From an uncultured Clostridium sp. (GTDB lineage: Bacteria > Bacillota > Clostridia > Lachnospirales > Lachnospiraceae), in assembly GCA_905192625.1 (NCBI GenBank), contig CAJJLI010000047.1, positions 1-9,270 on the forward strand: a stretch of 9,270 bases of DNA, given 5' to 3'. Position 1 is the first letter of the stretch, and each line of letters opens with the position of its first letter. Under the pieces are notes generated by a model. That model did not search any database and was not told the DNA's origin. It was given only the letters and a program-made list of their open reading frames with translations. This document shows, one piece after another, positions 5,571 through 9,270 of this stretch. Both the position numbers and the translations under genes were made by a program.

Positions 5571-7913
5571 ATGACTTCATTTAAAGAAAATGTTGTTCAA
5601 ATTCTAAAGCTTGATTATCAAACAGAGATGAAACAGGCTAGCACAATAGAATTATATCATGCAGTATCCAAGGCTGCCATGCTAGCCATTGGAAAAGAGT
5701 TTGCAGATATGGCAATGAGCGGGAATGAGAAGAAGGTTTGCTATTTATCTGCGGAATTTTTGATTGGACGTATGGTATATAACAATGTATTTAATCTTGG
5801 ACTATTCCATCAATTTTCTGAACTTATGGCGGAATCAGGAAGAGACATTCGAATGTTTGAAGAAATTGAAGATGCAGCACTAGGCAACGGAGGGCTTGGA
5901 AGATTGGCAGCATGCTTTTTAGATTCTGGTGCAACGAATGGGATTCGTTTGAATGGATATGGAATACGTTATAAATATGGATTATTTAAGCAATATTTTG
6001 AAGATGGTTTTCAAAAGGAAACTGCAGATGATTGGACGAAAGTTGGAGATCCTTGGTCAATACGAAATGATGAACAATGTGTAACGGTTGATTTTAAGGA
6101 TTTTTCAGTTGTAGCAGTGCCTTACGATATGCCAGTCATAGGATATGGAAAGAAAAAAATTAATTTATTACGTTTGTGGCAAGCAGAGCCAGTGCTTAGT
6201 TTTAATTTTGATTTATTTAACGAACAAAAGTATGATAAAGCAGCCAAAGAGCGAATAGAAGCGGAAGCAATTACTAGCGTTCTATATCCTAATGATACAA
6301 CAGATGCAGGTAAAAAGCTTCGTTTGAGACAACAATACTTTTTTACGAGTGCAACACTTCAAGACATTATTCGTACATACAAAGAAAAATACAATGATAA
6401 TTTTTCACATTTCTCAGAGGAATATGCTATTCAATTAAATGATACACATCCGGTTGTTGCAATACCAGAGCTGCTCCGCTTATTAATAGAAGGAGAGGGC
6501 CTAAGTTTTGCAAAGGCATTTAAAATAGCTAAGGATACGTTTGCTTATACAAACCATACAATTATGGCAGAAGCATTAGAAAAATGGAGCATAAAGTTAT
6601 TTAAGTCTGTGATTCCAAATGTTTATAAATATGTAGTACTGATTCAAAAAGCACTTTTAAAAGAACTTACTTCATTTAAAATTCCCGATGAAGAAAGAAA
6701 ACAGTATAATATTATAGACGAAGAACGAATTCATATGGCAAGATTGGCTATTTTCTCAAGCCATTCTACAAACGGTGTGGCCAAGATTCATACAGATATT
6801 CTAAAAAGTGATGCATTAAAAGAATGGTATGCTTTATATCCAGAACGTTTTAATAATAAAACCAACGGTATTACACAAAGAAGATGGCTCGCATTATCGA
6901 ATATGGAACTTTCCGGATTCATTACAGATAAAATAGGGAACTCTTGGATTACCGACTTAGCACAGTTAAAAAAGTTAGAGGTTTTTAAGGATGATACGAA
7001 TGTTATTAAACAATTCAATGATATAAAACAAATTAAGAAAGCTCAATTAGCAGAGTTTATAATGCAAAATGAGGGCATCGTAATTTCTCCAAAGTTTATG
7101 TATGATATTCAGGTAAAAAGATTGCATGAATATAAGCGTCAACTATTGAATGCCTTTTCTATTTTGGACATCTATTATGGAATCAAAGAAGGAAGGATAA
7201 AAGATTTTTATCCAACGGTATTTATCTTTGGTGCAAAAGCTGCGCCAGGGTATTTTCGTGCAAAGGGGATTATTAAATACATCAATGAGATTGCAGCTCT
7301 TGTAAATAATGATCCAGAGGTAAGTGATAAACTTTTGGTTGTGTTTGTTTCGAATTACAATGTATCTTATGGTGAAAAGATATTTCCAGCAGCAGATGTT
7401 TCAGAGCAAATATCAACTGCGGGAACGGAAGCATCTGGTACTGGCAATATGAAGTTTATGTTAAATGGTGCAGTTACCTTAGGAACATATGATGGTGCTA
7501 ATGTTGAAATAGTTGCAGAAGCTGGTGAGGATAATAATTATATCTTCGGCGCAAGAGTAGAGGAAATTGAACAAATAAAACATACGTATAGTGCTAGAAA
7601 ATATTATGAAGAGAATCCAAGAATTAAACGAGTTGTGGACACTTTAATTGATGGTACTTTTGATGATGGTGATACAGGGATGTTTCAGGAATTGTATACT
7701 TCATTGCTAGATGGTGCTACTTGGCATCAACCGGATCATTATTATATACTACTTGATCTATTGCCATACATTGAAGCAAAGTTACGTGTAAATGAGGACT
7801 ATAAAGATATGCTTAAATTTAGACGCAAATGCTTTATAAATACATGTAATGCAGGTAAATTTTCAAGTGATAGAACAATTAAAGATTATACAACAGAAAT
7901 TTGGAATGCATAA
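5571..7913 (+). CDS. glgP: glycogen/alpha-glucan phosphorylase (GT35)
   Basis: A PLP-dependent enzyme that splits alpha-1,4-glucan with phosphate to give glucose-1-phosphate in the cytosol; it mobilises stored glycogen or degrades maltodextrins. At 780 residues it is close to the bacterial norm (about 800) and lacks the long regulatory N-terminus of animal enzymes. Family blocks appear in order: SAEFLIGR (60-67), GNGGLGRLAACFLDS (105-119), GYGIRYKYGLF (129-139), LNDTHPVVAIPELLRLL, TNHTIMAEALEKW, NGITQRRWL, the phosphate-site block KRLHEYKRQ, and GTGNMKFMLNGA with the PLP lysine at K628. A strong GGGAGG (5558-5563) sits seven bases before ATG. It is a single-gene unit with its own promoter and terminator, divergent from a LacI-family regulator. 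Glycogen versus maltodextrin preference cannot be decided here; no other glycogen gene is in the window. Confidence 0.97.
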   Translation: MTSFKENVVQILKLDYQTEMKQASTIELYHAVSKAAMLAIGKEFADMAMSGNEKKVCYLSAEFLIGRMVYNNVFNLGLFHQFSELMAESGRDIRMFEEIEDAALGNGGLGRLAACFLDSGATNGIRLNGYGIRYKYGLFKQYFEDGFQKETADDWTKVGDPWSIRNDEQCVTVDFKDFSVVAVPYDMPVIGYGKKKINLLRLWQAEPVLSFNFDLFNEQKYDKAAKERIEAEAITSVLYPNDTTDAGKKLRLRQQYFFTSATLQDIIRTYKEKYNDNFSHFSEEYAIQLNDTHPVVAIPELLRLLIEGEGLSFAKAFKIAKDTFAYTNHTIMAEALEKWSIKLFKSVIPNVYKYVVLIQKALLKELTSFKIPDEERKQYNIIDEERIHMARLAIFSSHSTNGVAKIHTDILKSDALKEWYALYPERFNNKTNGITQRRWLALSNMELSGFITDKIGNSWITDLAQLKKLEVFKDDTNVIKQFNDIKQIKKAQLAEFIMQNEGIVISPKFMYDIQVKRLHEYKRQLLNAFSILDIYYGIKEGRIKDFYPTVFIFGAKAAPGYFRAKGIIKYINEIAALVNNDPEVSDKLLVVFVSNYNVSYGEKIFPAADVSEQISTAGTEASGTGNMKFMLNGAVTLGTYDGANVEIVAEAGEDNNYIFGARVEEIEQIKHTYSARKYYEENPRIKRVVDTLIDGTFDDGDTGMFQELYTSLLDGATWHQPDHYYILLDLLPYIEAKLRVNEDYKDMLKFRRKCFINTCNAGKFSSDRTIKDYTTEIWNA

Positions 7914-7923
7914 GTAAATAAGG

Positions 7924-7987
7924 AAGGGCTGTCGCTACATAGAGTATTTTATATAAATAGAAAACTCTAGTGGTTGACAGCCCTTTT
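7924..7987 (+). terminator. intrinsic terminator after glgP, between convergent genes
   Basis: A perfect 10-bp outer stem, AAGGGCTGTC (7924-7933) with GACAGCCCTT (7976-7985), ends in four T. The long interior has further pairing between the ATAGAGT and ACTCT segments. It begins about ten bases after the glgP stop. The minus-strand YaaL-like gene ends 24 bases beyond it, so the hairpin may serve both directions. Confidence 0.85.
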
Positions 7988-8010
7988 GGAAGAAAGGTTC
8001 AAATATTTTA

Positions 8011-8232
8011 TCAAACAGCGGAGATTGTTTGTTCCGCGTGTTTTGCTTGCTTTAATAGAAATTTGTAACGATGCTGAATTGCATTTACTTCATAAATATA
8101 ACAATCGATTAGATCAGGGTCAATTACGTTCTCAAAATTAGAATAGGCTGCCTCTAGTGCACGCTGTGTATTGGCAATTTCACGTAGTAAGGATTCATTG
8201 GGATTCTTGTACTTTTTCTTAAATAAACTCAC
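8011..8232 (-). CDS. yaaL: DUF2508 family protein (YaaL-like), GTG start
   Basis: A small cytosolic protein of 73 residues matching the DUF2508/YaaL family: a basic start (MSLFKKKYKN), then a helical core with the family-typical block EAAYSNFENVIDPDLID (residues 27-43) and YIYEVNAIQHRYKFLLKQAK (45-64). The function is unknown; in Bacillus the gene lies between recR and bofA. The frame can be extended to an ATG at 8263-8265, but no ribosome binding site precedes that. The GTG at 8230-8232 has AAAGGTAGTG five bases upstream and gives the usual MSLF beginning, so it is preferred. Unusually, the gene points away from its usual partner bofA (next door, opposite strand) and converges with glgP. No recR is seen. 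It carries one cysteine and no membrane segment. Confidence 0.8.
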   Translation of the reverse strand: MSLFKKKYKNPNESLLREIANTQRALEAAYSNFENVIDPDLIDCYIYEVNAIQHRYKFLLKQAKHAEQTISAV

Positions 8233-8349
8233 ATAAACACTACCTTTCAATAAAGTTTTGAACATATACTAAGTTTTTATAAAATTAGAATTAATCTACT
8301 TTTTATAAAAGTTATTCTGTATGTAATTGGTATCTGTTCAACTATTTAT

Positions 8350-8377
8350 AGTATAGTCAGAAAATGGTAAGTGTATA
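8350..8377 (-). promoter_or_regulatory. possible promoter of the YaaL-like gene
   Basis: On the minus strand, TATACT (complement of 8350-8355) is preceded, across 16 bases, by TATACA (complement of 8372-8377), a 4/6 match to the -35 box. The leader would be about 110 bases. The -35 box overlaps the right half of the inverted repeat at 8364-8381. Confidence 0.35.
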
Positions 8378-8381
8378 CCAT
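8364..8381. promoter_or_regulatory. inverted repeat ATGGTA-N6-TACCAT in the yaaL/bofA divergent region
   Basis: ATGGTA (8364-8369) and TACCAT (8376-8381) are perfect inverted half-sites around AGTGTA. The repeat lies in the 237-base region between two divergent genes and overlaps a putative -35 box. It may be an operator for an unidentified dimeric regulator. No regulator gene is adjacent. Confidence 0.35.
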
Positions 8382-8407
8382 GTTAATAATGATTTTATAA
8401 AAAACTT

Positions 8408-8436
8408 GGAATATACGTTAAATCAATGAATATAAA
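8408..8436 (+). promoter_or_regulatory. possible mother-cell (sigma-E-like) promoter of bofA
   Basis: GGAATA (8408-8413), a 15-base spacer and AATATAAA (8429-8436) resemble the sigma-E elements GKMATA and CATAYAMT, with two mismatches in the -10 and a slightly long spacer. No good sigma-A promoter is seen for bofA. In this AT-rich DNA the match could be chance. Confidence 0.22.
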
Positions 8437-8469
8437 TAGAATAAGACAAACTGAAAGGTTACAATATTT

Positions 8470-8739
8470 ATGACTACATATATTATAATGGGAGTAGTTC
8501 TTGTTCTGTGTATTTTTATTGTTATTTATATGTGTAAGCACCATGCGAACTTTATATTTAGTTTGTTGCTACGTACTATTTTTGGAATTACTTGTGTTTA
8601 TTTAATTAATTCTGTATTTGAAGAACTCGAAATTGTAACTATGGTAGGTATCAATACAATCTCTATTATAACAGTTGGGCTATTTGGTATACCGGGTGTT
8701 ATCTTATTATATGGTGGGACATTTCTCTTAAAAAAATAA
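8470..8739 (+). CDS. bofA: BofA-family protein (pro-sigma-K processing inhibitor)
   Basis: An 89-residue integral membrane protein with three hydrophobic segments (about residues 3-22, 29-48 and 62-86). The C-terminal family signature VGIN (59-62) followed by TVGLFGIPGVILLYG (68-82) identifies the BofA family. In Bacillus subtilis, BofA sits in the outer forespore membrane with SpoIVFA and holds the intramembrane protease SpoIVFB inactive until a forespore signal arrives. Many clostridia keep bofA although the full SpoIVF system is often absent, so the role here is uncertain. The start is ATG 8470 with a weak GAAAGG (8453-8458), eleven bases upstream. The preceding gene, YaaL-like, is divergent. 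The family call is good; the physiological role is by analogy only. Confidence 0.85.
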   Translation: MTTYIIMGVVLVLCIFIVIYMCKHHANFIFSLLLRTIFGITCVYLINSVFEELEIVTMVGINTISIITVGLFGIPGVILLYGGTFLLKK

Positions 8740-8753
8740 AGATAAAAAACATG

Positions 8754-8813
8754 TGTGGATAACTAATGTGAATGGTGAATAAAAACAAAAAAACTGATAT
8801 TTATTGTGTATAA
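8754..8813 (-). promoter_or_regulatory. tandem DnaA-box-like motifs
   Basis: Read on the minus strand, 8754-8762 is TTATCCACA, the preferred DnaA box. 8805-8813 is TTATACACA, a consensus variant, and 8774-8782 is TTATTCACC, with one mismatch at the last base. All three face the same way. A further consensus copy, TTATTCACA, lies on the plus strand at 9000-9008. Possible roles are DnaA titration or control; a replication origin cannot be claimed from this. Confidence 0.35.
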
Positions 8814-8873
8814 GTGCAAATTTTTTAAAACGGCGAAGTATTATAAAATAGAGTTTGTACAAAATATAGGGGA

Positions 8874-8896
8874 ACTTCTATGCATTAAGTAGAAGT
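8874..8896 (+). other. hairpin directly upstream of terminator
   Basis: ACTTCTA (8874-8880) pairs perfectly with TAGAAGT (8890-8896) across a 9-base loop. The segment starting AGGGGA has an ATG-CAT-TAA mini-frame in the loop. Together with the following terminator this could be the 3' end of the bofA message or a small RNA of about 80 bases. Confidence 0.4.
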
Positions 8897-8898
8897 AT

Positions 8899-8934
8899 AA
8901 AAAGTCTGGAAGAAAGAATTGACAGGCTTTTTTT
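8899..8934 (+). terminator. intrinsic terminator downstream of bofA
   Basis: A 10-bp stem, AAAAAGTCTG (8899-8908) with CAGGCTTTTT (8923-8932, one G-U pair), has a 14-base loop and runs into seven T (8928-8934). It is about 160 bases after the bofA stop, and is the only terminator-like structure after that gene. Confidence 0.75.
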
Positions 8935-9270
8935 ATTGCAGTATGATTGGAATATATCAATGAAGAAGTTAAAGAAATCTCTAGCTAAAGTCTAAATAAT
9001 TATTCACATTGAACGAAGTCAAAATTTAAGTCTATAATAAGTAAAAAATATCAAGGGCTCATCAATATAATTCTAAGAGTATCATATAATCTTAATTCAA
9101 TCCAAGCAAAGAAAAAAAATCCATATTAATTTTCTTATTAATCGTATATCAAATATAAATCCCAAACAATGTTATGTATTCTAAATGTTATTTAATCTAA
9201 AAGCTATTTAATCTATGGTGTTAGTATATAACAGTGGACACAAAAAGTTTAACACTTTAAAATAGCTATT

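Larger units (their letters stand above)
8740..9270. other. AT-rich non-coding region after bofA
   Basis: This is 531 bases with no credible ORF on either strand. It holds DnaA-box-like motifs at 8754-8762, 8774-8782, 8805-8813 and 9000-9008, a two-hairpin element ending in a terminator (8874-8934), and the palindrome TTTGTACAAA (8854-8863). Short direct repeats TATTTAATCTA lie at 9189-9199 and 9205-9215. Beyond about 9010 I see only AT-rich sequence without gene signals. The window ends before the next gene. Confidence 0.6.

Noticed and set aside
6788..7018. Antisense open frame inside glgP
   Set aside because: Shadow of conserved glgP sequence.
8233..8265. Eleven-residue upstream extension of the YaaL-like protein from ATG
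   Set aside because: No ribosome binding site before the ATG, whereas GTG 8230-8232 has one and gives the usual family start.
1..9270. CRISPR array, tRNA or rRNA genes, prophage or defence island
   Set aside because: No regularly spaced repeats, no cloverleaf with CCA-type end, no rRNA sequence and no phage or defence-type proteins were seen.

Overview
This is AT-rich DNA (roughly two-thirds A+T) with strong AAGGAGG-type ribosome binding sites, near-consensus sigma-A promoters and a T-box leader, so it points to a low-GC Firmicute. The content (methionyl-tRNA synthetase with fused tRNA-binding domain under a Met T-box, an M18 aminopeptidase, a LacI-type regulator divergent from a glycogen phosphorylase, and DUF2508/YaaL next to BofA) suggests a spore-forming clostridium, most likely a Lachnospiraceae of the Clostridium phytofermentans type. 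The species is an inference from style and gene content.

Layout: (1) 1-1050, the 3' part of an M18 aminopeptidase gene, cut by the window start. (2) 1122-2065, almost 1 kb without a protein gene but full of RNA signals. A consensus promoter leads into a heavily paired, unclassified RNA candidate (about 1157-1516). A second perfect promoter (TTGACA-17-TATAAT) then drives a T-box leader with an AUG specifier and its terminator, followed by a short GC-richer stretch. (3) 2066-4057, metG, ending in a terminator. (4) 4154-4314, a small intergenic gap containing another GC-richer island with a doubtful 34-codon ORF. (5) A LacI-family regulator on the minus strand (4315-5310), divergent from glgP (5571-7913). 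Both have good promoters, and a perfect inverted repeat lies at the predicted glgP start, so local control of glycogen breakdown by this regulator is the simplest hypothesis. (6) A terminator between convergent genes, then a DUF2508 (YaaL-like) gene on minus and a bofA-family gene on plus, divergent from each other. (7) 8740-9270, non-coding, very AT-rich DNA with three consensus DnaA-box matches, a two-hairpin element ending in a terminator, and nothing recognisable in the last 250 bases.

metG is a self-contained unit: uncharged tRNA-Met should let transcription pass the T-box terminator. glgP releases glucose-1-phosphate from storage glucan and probably answers to the LacI-type protein. yaaL and bofA are familiar neighbours in Bacillus (recR-yaaL-bofA), but here recR is not visible and yaaL is inverted. 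The most intriguing parts are the structured RNA candidate before the T-box, the candidate operators with 6-6-6 geometry, and the DnaA-box cluster after bofA. No single striking new protein system is visible.
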